DNA of 25,992 bases. Origin: CAYLWW01 sp964387585 (GTDB lineage: Bacteria > Pseudomonadota > Alphaproteobacteria > Rickettsiales > Midichloriaceae). A program made the position numbers and the translations under genes. Shown here in pieces: positions 1-7,430 of the stretch (positions are counted from its first letter, which is position 1; each line of letters starts with the position of its first letter). The stretch spans positions 1 through 25,992 of the forward strand of contig CAYLWW010000009.1 in assembly GCA_964387585.1 (NCBI GenBank), in the 5' to 3' direction. The notes under the pieces were generated by a model that saw only the letters and a list, made by a program, of their open reading frames with translations, was not told the origin of the DNA and did not search any database.

Positions 1-60
1 AATGATAGATCTTTTTTTTAGCATCTGTTTTTCAAATAATATCACTGGCATATTTATTAC

Positions 61-534
61 TTAATTATACTGCAATATGTAAAAGTTTAAGTATGTAGCA
101 AATAGAATCCATAATAAATAGGGAATCATCAGTAGAGATGCTGATTTGATCTTCGGATAGGCTAAGTAAATAAGCATGCTGACTAGAATATCCATAATTA
201 CTAAAATCACAAGGGCAAAGCCAGTTAAGTGATAGCAAAAAAACAAAGGCGTCCAGCTCCAGTTTAAAATTAACTGTATTGCATATAAATTCTTGATAAG
301 TCTTAAATTTGGAAATGACGATGCTCGCCAAATAATCCAGCCGCAGATTGCAATTATTGCATATAAAATAGTCCATGCAATTGGAAACGCATAATTTTCA
401 GGCGTAAGGGGAGAGCGATTTAAAGTGCTATACCAAGCAGTAATCTCGGATTTGGTTAAAGATCCAATGAATGATCCAATCAATATAAGTGCAGCGATCC
501 ATAAGATCAAAGAGAAATAGTTTTTATTTTTCAT
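61..534 (-). CDS. tspO: TspO/MBR family membrane protein
   Basis: A 157-residue, very hydrophobic protein with about five membrane segments, the usual size and topology of bacterial TspO (tryptophan-rich sensory protein / peripheral benzodiazepine receptor homologue). Visible family signatures are WYSTLNRSPLTPE near residue 34, FPIAWTILYAI near 50, the LNWSW segment near 90 and PYLLWILFATYLN near the C terminus. Family members bind porphyrins and related tetrapyrroles in the membrane and are linked to stress or porphyrin handling; the ligand here is unknown. The gene starts only 3 bp after the stop of the upstream permease gene (538-1446), so the two are almost certainly cotranscribed, permease first. 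The family call is secure; the physiological role is not. Confidence 0.9.
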   Translation of the reverse strand: MKNKNYFSLILWIAALILIGSFIGSLTKSEITAWYSTLNRSPLTPENYAFPIAWTILYAIIAICGWIIWRASSFPNLRLIKNLYAIQLILNWSWTPLFFCYHLTGFALVILVIMDILVSMLIYLAYPKIKSASLLMIPYLLWILFATYLNFYILQYN

Positions 535-537
535 AAA

Positions 538-1446
538 TTATCCAATTATTATAGTTATAAATATAAGCGATATCGTTGCTATCACAGAGCTCAGTGCAAT
601 AGTTTTTTTGATCAATTCTTCTTCTGTAGAAAATTGTTTAGAAATCAGATAAACTATAAACGCAGTGGGTGCAGAAGTAGCAATAACCAATGAATTAAAC
701 CAATAACTTTCTAATTTCATAAAATAACCGACACCTATGGCAATTATTGGGTGAAGTAGGTTTTTTGCTAGTAAAATACTGAGTAAATCAAATTTTAAGC
801 ATTTTATAGTGATTTTTGTAGCACCCAGAGTTAGTCCAAATGCAAATAAAGCTAGACCTGAGGTGCAATTACCCATTTGAGATATTGCATCCACAATAGG
901 AGTAGGTAATCTGATTTGCAAATAATTAAGCAATATTCCAATTATTGGCATGATGATGAGTGGAGTGCTAACAACGCTAAAGATTTTTTTGATCAGTGAT
1001 TTTTCTTTATGCGTTAGTATATTGCATACTATGATAAAAATGGGTTGTATGATTATAACTTGAATAATATTGCTAAGAATGCCAGCTGTAGGGTCTTTGA
1101 GTAAAATAGTAATTACTGGCAATAAATATATTGCAGAGTTAACATACGAAGCTGCCAATACTCTTATGCAAACATTTGTTGTTGGTAAATTCTTAATAAA
1201 AAGCACTATAACGATAGCTGCTAAAATTCCAAATGTTATCAAATAAGCCAGAATATATTGAGTATTTAACAATGTAGATAAATCATTTTTATATGAAGCA
1301 ACAAACAAATAAGATGGCATTATGATCTGGAATAATAATAATTCAAATCCATCTCTTTGTGTTTTACTAAATATCTCTTTTTTATAGCAAAATATGCCAA
1401 GTAGTATGATAATACCTATTGTCATTAATGGTGCAAATAAAGTCAT
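538..1446 (-). CDS. AEC (auxin efflux carrier) family permease
   Basis: A 302-residue integral membrane protein with about ten hydrophobic segments, matching the length and five-plus-five arrangement of the AEC family (PIN-like/MdcF-like secondary transporters). Features include the N-terminal LLGIFCYKKEIFSK segment, the LFQIIMPSYLF helix and the C-terminal half with AKNLLHPIIAIGVGYF and ATSAPTAFIVYLISKQF, where bacterial members have a similar APTA stretch. Bacterial members export or import organic anions such as malonate or malate; the substrate cannot be told from sequence. A GAGG ribosome-binding site (minus strand, 1454-1451) lies 4 nt before the ATG, one of the few clear Shine-Dalgarno sites in the window. 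tspO follows after 3 bp, indicating a two-gene operon. Confidence 0.85.
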   Translation of the reverse strand: MTLFAPLMTIGIIILLGIFCYKKEIFSKTQRDGFELLLFQIIMPSYLFVASYKNDLSTLLNTQYILAYLITFGILAAIVIVLFIKNLPTTNVCIRVLAASYVNSAIYLLPVITILLKDPTAGILSNIIQVIIIQPIFIIVCNILTHKEKSLIKKIFSVVSTPLIIMPIIGILLNYLQIRLPTPIVDAISQMGNCTSGLALFAFGLTLGATKITIKCLKFDLLSILLAKNLLHPIIAIGVGYFMKLESYWFNSLVIATSAPTAFIVYLISKQFSTEEELIKKTIALSSVIATISLIFITIIIG

Positions 1447-1922
1447 AAAACCTCATCAAATAATTCTTTTTTGTGAACTTAGTTAAAGCCTTAGGGCTTT
1501 TTTTGAAAACTGTATAAAAAGTAAATTAATAAATTAAAGTTATGTATATTTGTTCTTTTTGTTTAACTATCACTGCTTTTTACCTCTCAATTTTCTTCTT
1601 TTTTATGCTTCTGATATCACTATTATAACTTTAACTTTTTGTATTTCATTTTTATAACAAATTATTCTCTATATTCTCTATAGTAGATCAATTTACTATA
1701 TATAAAATGTCTACTATACATATCAAGGATGGGTATAAATAAGGAATCAATTTGGTCTTGGTAGAGTAATATTGAAGAATGATATATTATGTAAAAGGTT
1801 TATACAAAACCTTTCTAATAAATAAGAGAAATAGCTTTTAAGGTAAGGATATTAAGTGAGCTTATATGAACTTAACTATCATAAGCGCTGTGAAATTATA
1901 GAAAGCTGTTTATCACTTTTTA
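1447..1922. other. Intergenic region with inverted repeats, no gene seen
   Basis: This 476-bp AT-rich stretch lies between the permease gene and the tRNA-Gly gene. I see no credible coding frame. It holds three small dyads: AAAGCC-TTAG-GGCTTT followed by T4 at 1485-1504, which looks like a plus-strand terminator although no plus-strand gene precedes it; TATAGTAGA/TCTACTATA arms at 1679-1687 and 1710-1718; and AAAGGTTT/AAACCTTT arms at 1794-1801 and 1807-1814. The last lies about 110 bp downstream of the tRNA and has no T tract on either strand. The promoter of the permease-tspO operon should lie in the left part, but no convincing -35/-10 pair stands out. Confidence 0.5.
1485..1504 (+). terminator. 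Terminator-like hairpin, orphan orientation
   Basis: The plus strand reads AAAGCC-TTAG-GGCTTT and then continues with four T. A 6-bp stem, tetraloop and T tract are the elements of a Rho-independent terminator. It faces away from the minus-strand permease gene, and no plus-strand gene lies upstream, so it would terminate only an antisense or small RNA; it may also be chance or a relic. Confidence 0.3.
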
Positions 1923-1996
1923 TGGAGCGGGTGATGGGAATCGAACCCACACGGCCAGCTTGGAAGGCTGGAACTCTACCATTGAGCTACACCCGC
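1923..1996 (-). tRNA. tRNA-Gly (anticodon TCC)
   Basis: The minus strand folds as a complete cloverleaf of 74 nt. The acceptor stem is GCGGGTG/CACCCGC, the D arm contains AGCTCAATGGTAGAG, the anticodon arm is CCAGC-CTTCCAA-GCTGG with anticodon TCC, and the T arm contains the invariant GGTTCGATTCC. A discriminator T and a genomically encoded CCA end follow. The TCC anticodon reads GGA/GGG and probably other glycine codons by wobble. A candidate promoter lies just upstream on the same strand (TTGACA at 2063-2058). An open frame on the opposite strand contains MGIEPTRPAWKAGTLPLSYTR, a well-known artefact of translating the complement of tRNA-Gly, and is not a gene. Confidence 0.98.
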
Positions 1997-2034
1997 AACA
2001 AAATAGCTTATTACTACATAATCTGCGTTCTAAA

Positions 2035-2063
2035 GGATTACAGGTAGTTTATTAAAATGTCAA
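2035..2063 (-). promoter_or_regulatory. Candidate promoter of tRNA-Gly
   Basis: The minus strand shows a perfect -35 hexamer TTGACA (2063-2058), a 17-nt spacer and a weak -10 TAATCC (2040-2035). This places a start about 30 nt before the tRNA 5' end. The -35 box and spacing are good; the -10 box is poor. Confidence 0.4.
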
Positions 2064-2118
2064 ACTCATTTTTTAAAATAATTCAAAGTATAGCAAATGA
2101 ATAATACTATCTATATAC

Positions 2119-3381
2119 TTATGTTTGTTTGGTGAATTTCCTATCTCTTAGCATTAATATGATAAATCCTATACTGCTTATTAATAAAGCAATGATTATT
2201 ATAGACATTGCGTTTTTTAATGACTGAGGAGAATATATATTTACTCCATTATCAGTTTTGCCATCCCAATAATATGAAATGACCATGCCAATTAAATTAT
2301 GAAAAATATATCCAAAAACCATCACTATCATATTAGAAGTGGCAGTTGCTAATCCAAGTAATTTGATGGGTACTAAAGATGTTATCTTATCCATTAAAGG
2401 AACTTGATATGATGATAGTATACCTATTAAAAATAAGACAAATTGTAATATATAAAATTCACTGGTATTGATATTGACATCAAAATCAATTTTAGTAATT
2501 CCTATAAATGCCAAACACATAATTATGGCACAAGTAATTATTATAGGGTAATAAGCTTTACTTCTTCCCGCCAAATAACCTAATATAGGTGATCCAATAC
2601 TCATACCTAAAAATATTACCGAAGAAGCTGAGTTAGCAAATATATCATCCATTTTATATACTACCTTAAAAAAAGTAGCAGACCAACCGTCGGCAAATCC
2701 TTCTATAGGTCCGACCATTAATCCACCTAGTAAGCTTAGTAGTAGAATCTTATAATTGCTAAAAATTATTTTTAGGTCATTAATTATGCTTTTTCTAGCA
2801 TTAAGCCTATTGTTATCTTCATTTTTGTCTTTACCAGGTAATAGTAAATAAGAAATAAAAGATAATAGCAGGCCTAAGACCATTAAATGCATTAATACTT
2901 TTTGCCAGCCTAGATTTTGTATTAAAATGCTTAATGGGCTGCCGCCGTATATAGCTCCTAATACTCCTGTGGTAGCAGTTATTCCTAGCATTAAGGCAAA
3001 TTTATCTTCTGTAAAGCAAGTACGTATAACTCTAAACGTTCCTATTATTGCAGCAGCAGAAGCCATACCTAGTAACAATCTTCCCATTACTACTAAAGTC
3101 CAAGAATCACTAAAAACTAGCGGAGCTGAACCTAAAGAAACTAATATTAAGCAAATTGAAACAATATGTTTGGTACCAATTTTATCGATAAGCAATCCTA
3201 GTGGTATATGTATTAATGTATATCCTAAATAATATATTCCAGAAAAATTAGCGAATTGCTCTGGAGTAATATGAAATTTTGCTGTTAAATCTGGCATAAT
3301 AATAGCAGGCATCACTCTTAAAACATATTGATATGAATAAAAGGCAGCCATAATTAACCAAGCGCTCAAAGCGTAAAGCAT
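2119..3381 (-). CDS. MFS transporter
   Basis: A 420-residue protein with about twelve hydrophobic segments, typical of the major facilitator superfamily. The loop between segments 2 and 3 carries GLLIDKIGTKHI, the MFS motif-A region (G-x-L-x-D-x-x-G-x-K/R), and GRLLLGMASAAAIIGTFRVI fits segments 4-5. A charged central loop (about residues 184-203, LPGKDKNEDNNRLNARKS) separates the two six-helix halves. The N-terminal YSYQYVLRVMP resembles MFS carriers of intracellular bacteria such as Rickettsiales, Coxiella and Legionella, several of which import amino acids or nucleosides; the substrate here is unknown. The gene is alone on its strand apart from the downstream tRNA-Gly and is divergent from fliJ. 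The ATG gives a full-length first helix. Confidence 0.9.
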   Translation of the reverse strand: MLYALSAWLIMAAFYSYQYVLRVMPAIIMPDLTAKFHITPEQFANFSGIYYLGYTLIHIPLGLLIDKIGTKHIVSICLILVSLGSAPLVFSDSWTLVVMGRLLLGMASAAAIIGTFRVIRTCFTEDKFALMLGITATTGVLGAIYGGSPLSILIQNLGWQKVLMHLMVLGLLLSFISYLLLPGKDKNEDNNRLNARKSIINDLKIIFSNYKILLLSLLGGLMVGPIEGFADGWSATFFKVVYKMDDIFANSASSVIFLGMSIGSPILGYLAGRSKAYYPIIITCAIIMCLAFIGITKIDFDVNINTSEFYILQFVLFLIGILSSYQVPLMDKITSLVPIKLLGLATATSNMIVMVFGYIFHNLIGMVISYYWDGKTDNGVNIYSPQSLKNAMSIIIIALLISSIGFIILMLRDRKFTKQT

Positions 3382-3564
3382 AGCAATATTCTTAACCTCT
3401 TTACATTACATTTATATTAATTCAACTATTTGTATTTTATTTAAATTTGCCTTATATAGAAGATATTTTTTCAAATGTTTTTGATTTGAGTTATCTAATC
3501 TTAGTTATAAAATTTATAGACTTAATAATAAAATTTACACATTATGCATTCATTAACTTAAGAT

Positions 3565-3584
3565 TTATCTGTAGATAATTATCT
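3565..3584. promoter_or_regulatory. Short palindrome between the divergent MFS and fliJ genes
   Basis: TTATCT-GT-AGATAA (3565-3578) is a perfect 6-bp-arm dyad, immediately followed by another TTATCT (3579-3584) and the -10-like ATTATAA. Its position, about 55 bp before fliJ inside the 256-bp divergent intergenic region, suits an operator, but such AT-rich dyads are common here by chance. Confidence 0.25.
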
Positions 3585-3637
3585 ATTATAACAGTAAATA
3601 AATTTTTGTAGTAAGTTGTAGAATTGCCTAATAGTTT

Positions 3638-4072
3638 ATGAGAAAAATAACAGCGCTAAAAAGGCTACTTAAAATCATAGCTAAACGCATAACAGAAACA
3701 ACTTTAAAAAAAATTTCAATAGAAAAAGAACTGGATAGCCTACATATAAATCTTGAAAATGTAAAGCAGGATTTATTAAGTGAAAATGAGGCTTTTTCCC
3801 TTTGTTTAAAAAATGCCATATTTTATAATTATTCTTCTTTTTATAAGGAAAATAAAAAGAAGCAGGAGCTTATAAAAGAGCAAATAGAATCCTGTGATAA
3901 TAAATTACAGCTATTAATTAATGATTTGTTTCAGCTATATAGTGAAGAAAAAAAATATAAATATATTTTAGAAAAAGAAATGAAGCAAATGCTCGAGAAA
4001 GAAATGAAAAAGGAAGCTCAAGTTCTTGATGAAGTAAATACAATAAATTTTATCAATAATAAAAATAGCTAA
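3638..4072 (+). CDS. fliJ: Probable flagellar export chaperone FliJ
   Basis: A 144-residue, charged, almost wholly alpha-helical protein with a long coiled coil (about residues 20-130), no membrane segment and no cysteine-rich motif. Length, Lys/Glu-rich heptads, and a C-terminal stretch rich in Glu/Lys ending in LDEV resemble FliJ, the two-helix coiled coil that enters the FliI hexamer and couples the flagellar type III export gate to ATP hydrolysis. FliJ is poorly conserved, so the sequence alone is weak evidence. The presence of fliI 3.4 kb downstream on the same strand supports the call. The start ATG at 3638 has no obvious Shine-Dalgarno site, as for most genes in this window. Alternative: an unrelated coiled-coil protein. 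Confidence 0.55.
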   Translation: MRKITALKRLLKIIAKRITETTLKKISIEKELDSLHINLENVKQDLLSENEAFSLCLKNAIFYNYSSFYKENKKKQELIKEQIESCDNKLQLLINDLFQLYSEEKKYKYILEKEMKQMLEKEMKKEAQVLDEVNTINFINNKNS

Positions 4073-4142
4073 AATTTTAGTTTGCTCAATATCAAAAATT
4101 TTTTATTTTTTAACTTAATATGGTAATAAATAATTAAATAAA

Positions 4143-4913
4143 ATGACCAAAATAGTAGGAATACTTAATTATACTATTAATTCTTTTTCTGATGCAGGAA
4201 AATTTTTTAGTATAGATAAAGCTTTGATCCATATAAAAAAGTTATTCAAAGATGGTGCAGATATAGTAGATATTGGTGCTACTGCTACTTCATATGGAGC
4301 AACTCTGTTATCAGCAGAAGAAGAATGGGATCGTTTAGAGCCATTACTAAAACAATGTGCTCATAATAAAAAAATTAGCATTGATACTTTTCATTATGAA
4401 ACCGCAGAAAAAGCTATAAACCTAGGCATAGAGTTTATCAATGATACATCTGGAGGTAAAGATGAGCGGATGTTAAAAGTAATAGCTGCTTCTCCACATG
4501 TAAAGTATATTGCAATGTTTAGTTTGGTTCTGCCAGCGCAACATAATGTACGCATAAGTAATATAAGTGAAATAGCTGAGTGGGGAGAAAAGCAGATAGA
4601 ACGATGTATGGCAATGGGTATAAAAAAAGAACAAATAATATTTGACCCAGGTATTGGGTTTGTAACTACCCCTGAGCAATCAATAGAAGTAATTAAAAAT
4701 ATCTCTATCTATAAAAAGTTAGATGTTCCTATATATATAGGACATTCGCGTAAATCGTTTTTTACTTCGATTAATCAAGCTATACCTCCTCATGAAAGAG
4801 ATATCGAAACATTAGCTGCTTCAATGTATTTACTGAACAAAGTCGATTATTTAAGAGTACATAATGTTGAATGGCATAACAGAGCTTTTAACGTATTGAA
4901 TAAGTTGTTATAA
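4143..4913 (+). CDS. folP: Dihydropteroate synthase (FolP), divergent
   Basis: A 256-residue TIM-barrel protein of the DHPS family, which condenses a hydroxymethyl-dihydropterin pyrophosphate with p-aminobenzoate in folate synthesis. Family motifs in order: VGILNYTINSFSDAG (residues 5-19; usual form GILNVTPDSFSDGG), GADIVDIGATATSYGA (38-53), SIDT (80-83), INDTSG (100-105), DPGIGF (169-174), GHSRKSF (201-207) and RVH (239-241). The pterin-site residues equivalent to E. coli D96, N115, D185, K221, R255 and H257 are present. The two flexible loops that form the pABA pocket are changed: PD becomes IN in loop 1, and the loop-2 STRPG becomes ATSYG, losing the normally conserved Arg. No other folate gene is nearby. 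It may be a true but divergent DHPS or a DHPS-like enzyme with another acceptor. Confidence 0.8.
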   Translation: MTKIVGILNYTINSFSDAGKFFSIDKALIHIKKLFKDGADIVDIGATATSYGATLLSAEEEWDRLEPLLKQCAHNKKISIDTFHYETAEKAINLGIEFINDTSGGKDERMLKVIAASPHVKYIAMFSLVLPAQHNVRISNISEIAEWGEKQIERCMAMGIKKEQIIFDPGIGFVTTPEQSIEVIKNISIYKKLDVPIYIGHSRKSFFTSINQAIPPHERDIETLAASMYLLNKVDYLRVHNVEWHNRAFNVLNKLL

Positions 4914-4964
4914 TTTTATAATAATATAATGTTATAAAGTACTTGAGCAAAATAAGTAATGGTA

Positions 4965-4996
4965 TTAAGATAATTTATACGAGTAACTTATCTTAA
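4965..4996. repeat. Inverted repeat upstream of the HIT gene
   Basis: TTAAGATAA (4965-4973) and TTATCTTAA (4988-4996) form perfect 9-bp arms around a 14-nt loop, ending 17 bp before the ATG of the HIT gene. It could be a folP-end hairpin or an operator. There is no T tract, so it is not a standard terminator. Confidence 0.35.
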
Positions 4997-5013
4997 GTTG
5001 TAATAAAAAACGT

Positions 5014-5388
5014 ATGAAACAAGATAATAAAATAAGTTATGAGCAAAATAATGTTTTCGCTCTAATATTAAGAGGTGAATTGCCCTGTAGTAAAGTGTAT
5101 GAAGATGACTCTTTATTAGCCTTCCATGATGTTAATCCTATATCTAGTGTGCATGTATTAGTCATACCAAAGAAGCCGTTTATTTCATTTGATGATTTTG
5201 CTCAAAACTCTAATCCAAATGAATTAGCTCATTTTTTCCAAACAATACAAAAAATTGCTAATAGTTTTGGGTTAGCTGAAAGTGGTTATAGATTGGTAAC
5301 TAATCATGGCAAAGATGCAATGCAATTAATTCCTCATTTTCACGTTCATATATTAGGCAAAACAAAGCTGGATAATATATCTTCTTAG
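5014..5388 (+). CDS. HIT family nucleotide-binding protein
   Basis: A 124-residue protein of the histidine-triad superfamily, HINT branch. The N-terminal half carries NVFALILRGELPCSKVYEDDSLLAF and VNPISSVHVLVIPKKP, both typical HINT segments. The catalytic triad is H108-F-H110-V-H112 inside IPHFHVHILGK, with H110 or H112 expected to be the nucleophile. HINT enzymes hydrolyse nucleoside phosphoramidates or acyl-adenylates and form dimers. Length and motif order match the family. The gene starts 100 bp after folP and is followed after 25 bp by the small lipoprotein gene, so these may be cotranscribed. The precise substrate is unknown. Confidence 0.92.
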   Translation: MKQDNKISYEQNNVFALILRGELPCSKVYEDDSLLAFHDVNPISSVHVLVIPKKPFISFDDFAQNSNPNELAHFFQTIQKIANSFGLAESGYRLVTNHGKDAMQLIPHFHVHILGKTKLDNISS

Positions 5389-5413
5389 TAAATTAGCTAA
5401 TTAAATTAACGAT

Positions 5414-5515
5414 ATGCGTGATATTTTACTGACCTTATTACTAATATGTTTATTAAGCACAGTGATTAGCGCTTGTGGAATTAAAGGAAGTATATTTTAT
5501 GAAAATCTTGGCTAA
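5414..5515 (+). CDS. lptM: Small lipoprotein, LptM (YifL)-like
   Basis: A 33-residue open frame encoding a short lipoprotein. Residues 1-20 are a lipoprotein signal (MRD, then LLTLLLICLLSTV), ending in the lipobox I-S-A-C with the lipidated Cys at position 21. The mature part starts CGIKGSIFYE, which closely follows the CGxKGPLY signature of LptM/YifL. LptM is a small outer-membrane lipoprotein that helps E. coli LptD-LptE mature into an active lipopolysaccharide translocon. It lies 25 bp after the HIT gene and may share its transcript. At this length automatic callers often miss it. The mature peptide is only 13 residues, so the assignment rests on the lipobox plus the CGxKG motif; LPS export relevance is inferred and agrees with lpxK in the window. 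Confidence 0.65.
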   Translation: MRDILLTLLLICLLSTVISACGIKGSIFYENLG

Positions 5516-5829
5516 GGATAATATGTTTTTCAGAGTATAGTCGGCGAACTTAAAGTTTGGGTTTAGCTTTGCACAGATTTTTAGAGCTATATATTTCATT
5601 TTGAGAAAATTTCTTAAAAAATTCTTGCTAACGTATTCAATCGCATTTTTCGTCTTTTCTCCATCTTATTTATTTTATGTTATTGATTTTTTCTCTGAAA
5701 TATTAAGAACACTTTACTTTTTTAAATGTTTGTGTTCTAATGCATCGGGCTTAAATAAGGAAAATAAAATTTTTATTTATTCAAGCTCATACGAAAAGAT
5801 TAGATAACAATAAAATTTAATAGTAAAAA
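5516..5829. other. Intergenic region upstream of tlc
   Basis: A 314-bp AT-rich gap before tlc. The only sizeable open frame (5601-5807) would need a TTG start and gives a hydrophobic 68-residue peptide without recognisable motif; I do not accept it as a gene. A possible promoter is TTGCAC at 5569-5574 with TATATT at 5590-5595 (15-nt spacer, short) or TATTTC at 5592-5597 (17 nt). The tlc promoter presumably lies in this region. Confidence 0.4.
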
Positions 5830-7317
5830 ATGAAAAATTTATTAGATAAAATGCCAATTCATCGAGATGAGATGGCTAAGTTTTTTCTTACTTCTTCGAT
5901 GATGATGATAGTAGTGTATGTTTATAGCGTTTTGAGAGCCTCTAAGGATGCTATAGTAGTATCTTTAATGGGAAGTGAATTAATAAGCACTATAAAATTA
6001 TGGGGCGTATTACCATCAGCAATACTGTTTATGCTGGTGTATACAAAATTAGTTGATGTTTTTTCCCGGGTAAAATTATTCCATATGATAATATGGTTTT
6101 TTGTAGGATTTTTTGGATTATTCGCTTTTGTACTATTCCCTAATGTTGATAAAATACATCCTAACTTAGATCATTTAATCGAAGCTTTACCGTATCTCAA
6201 ATATGTATTAATAATGATTAGTGGCTGGTCTTATACTTTATTTTATATATTATCAGAGTTATGGGGTAGTGTGGTACTTTCATTATTATTTTGGCAATTA
6301 GCTAACCAAATTACTAATGTATCAGAAGCTAAGCGTTTTTATCCACTTTTTGGCTTATTAGGTCAGGTGGGATTGATTAGTGCAGGTTATTTAATAACGC
6401 TCTTTACTGAAGTGAATAAATCAGCAGGAGGATGGGATAAATCTTTATCTTATATTAGCATATCCATATTAATATGTGGGGTAGCTTTATCGGTGATATT
6501 TACCTTGCTTAGTAAAAAAGTGGGAGTACAGTTAGTTAATGGCGAAATTAGTGTATCAGGAAAGACTAAAAAGAAAATAAAAATGGGCTTTGTTGAAAGC
6601 TTGAAATACATTCTTTCCTCCAAGTATATCGGTCTTATAACCTTGTTGATTTTATGTTATGGTGTATCAATTAACTTAGTTGAGGGGGTTTGGAAAAAAT
6701 CCTTAGAGTTGAGGTTTATTGGAAGTCCTAATGATTATGCTTCGTTTATGGGTAATGTCCAGATTTTTACTGGTGTAGCTACGGCTTTAGCTATGTTATC
6801 AGGTTCTTTCTTGTTAAGAGTAATAAAATGGCGTACTGCAGCATTATTAACGCCAATAATGATACTAATAACTGGAGTATTATTCTTCCTCTTTATGGTA
6901 TATCAAGAAGATTTAGAGCCTTACGTATCAACCTTAGCAGTAACTGCTCTAGTAATAGCAGTTTGGTCTGGAGCTGCGCAAAATGTACTTAGCAAGGCAA
7001 CTAAATACTCTTTCTTTGACCCAACAAAAGAAATGGCCTACATTCCTGCTGAAGATGAAGTAAAGGTAAAGGGTAAAGCTGCAGCTGATGTAATAGGAGG
7101 ACGCTTAGGTAAATCAGGAGGAGCTATTATTCAATATGTTATGCTTCAAGCGATTATTGGCTCAACTTTAATTAGTTTAGCACCAAATTTGTTTGCAATC
7201 TTTTTAATCGTAATGTTAATTTGGTTTTTTGCTGTATTTGCTCTAGAAAAAGAGTTTAATAAGAAAACTGCAGAGCAAGAGAAAACAATGACGCAAGAAA
7301 TTAAAATAGCAAATTAA
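5830..7317 (+). CDS. tlc: ATP/ADP translocase (Tlc family)
   Basis: A 495-residue protein with about twelve membrane segments, matching rickettsial, chlamydial and plastid nucleotide translocases, which exchange host ATP for bacterial ADP across the inner membrane. Recognisable stretches are the YSVLRASKDAIVV segment with the conserved Lys (K39), the ELWGSVVLSLLFWQLANQIT region, AKRFYPLFGLLGQ, YGVSINLVEGVWKK, and IPAEDEVKVKGKAAADVIGG with GRLGKSGGAIIQ. All of these occur in Rickettsia Tlc1 with small changes. Rickettsiales usually hold several paralogues, some transporting other nucleotides or NAD; this one looks closest to the ATP/ADP exchanger Tlc1, which is inference. It is followed by a strong terminator, so fliI has its own promoter or depends on readthrough. 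Confidence 0.95.
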   Translation: MKNLLDKMPIHRDEMAKFFLTSSMMMIVVYVYSVLRASKDAIVVSLMGSELISTIKLWGVLPSAILFMLVYTKLVDVFSRVKLFHMIIWFFVGFFGLFAFVLFPNVDKIHPNLDHLIEALPYLKYVLIMISGWSYTLFYILSELWGSVVLSLLFWQLANQITNVSEAKRFYPLFGLLGQVGLISAGYLITLFTEVNKSAGGWDKSLSYISISILICGVALSVIFTLLSKKVGVQLVNGEISVSGKTKKKIKMGFVESLKYILSSKYIGLITLLILCYGVSINLVEGVWKKSLELRFIGSPNDYASFMGNVQIFTGVATALAMLSGSFLLRVIKWRTAALLTPIMILITGVLFFLFMVYQEDLEPYVSTLAVTALVIAVWSGAAQNVLSKATKYSFFDPTKEMAYIPAEDEVKVKGKAAADVIGGRLGKSGGAIIQYVMLQAIIGSTLISLAPNLFAIFLIVMLIWFFAVFALEKEFNKKTAEQEKTMTQEIKIAN

Positions 7318-7350
7318 TTATAATATAATTGTAACAAAAAATTTTCCTTA

Positions 7351-7391
7351 TAGCCTCTTATGTATGCTTTACATAAGAGGCTATTTTATTT
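7351..7391 (+). terminator. Rho-independent terminator of tlc
   Basis: A perfect 14-bp inverted repeat (TAGCCTCTTATGTA at 7351-7364 and TACATAAGAGGCTA at 7370-7383) with a 5-nt loop TGCTT is followed by TTTTATTT. It begins 33 bp after the tlc stop codon and is the strongest terminator in the window. The fliI start lies 40 bp further on. Confidence 0.9.
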
Positions 7392-7430
7392 ACTTTTAAT
7401 ATATAGAAAACTCTAACTAATAAAGAATTA

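Noticed and set aside
1856..2047. 63-codon plus-strand frame containing MGIEPTRPAWKAGTLPLSYTR
   Set aside because: It is the translated complement of the tRNA-Gly gene at 1923-1996, a common false protein in databases.
2927..3232. 101-codon plus-strand frame inside the MFS gene
   Set aside because: Antisense to well-supported membrane helices; composition reflects the complement of hydrophobic codons.
4070..4081. CTAAAATTTTAG palindrome at the end of fliJ as a terminator
   Set aside because: It has no loop and no proper T tract directly after the stem, and is AT-only apart from the ends; likely chance.
5601..5807. 68-codon plus-strand frame, hydrophobic, between the LptM-like gene and tlc
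   Set aside because: It needs a TTG start, has no ribosome-binding site or recognisable motif, and lies where the tlc promoter should be; an open frame of this size is expected by chance in such AT-rich DNA.
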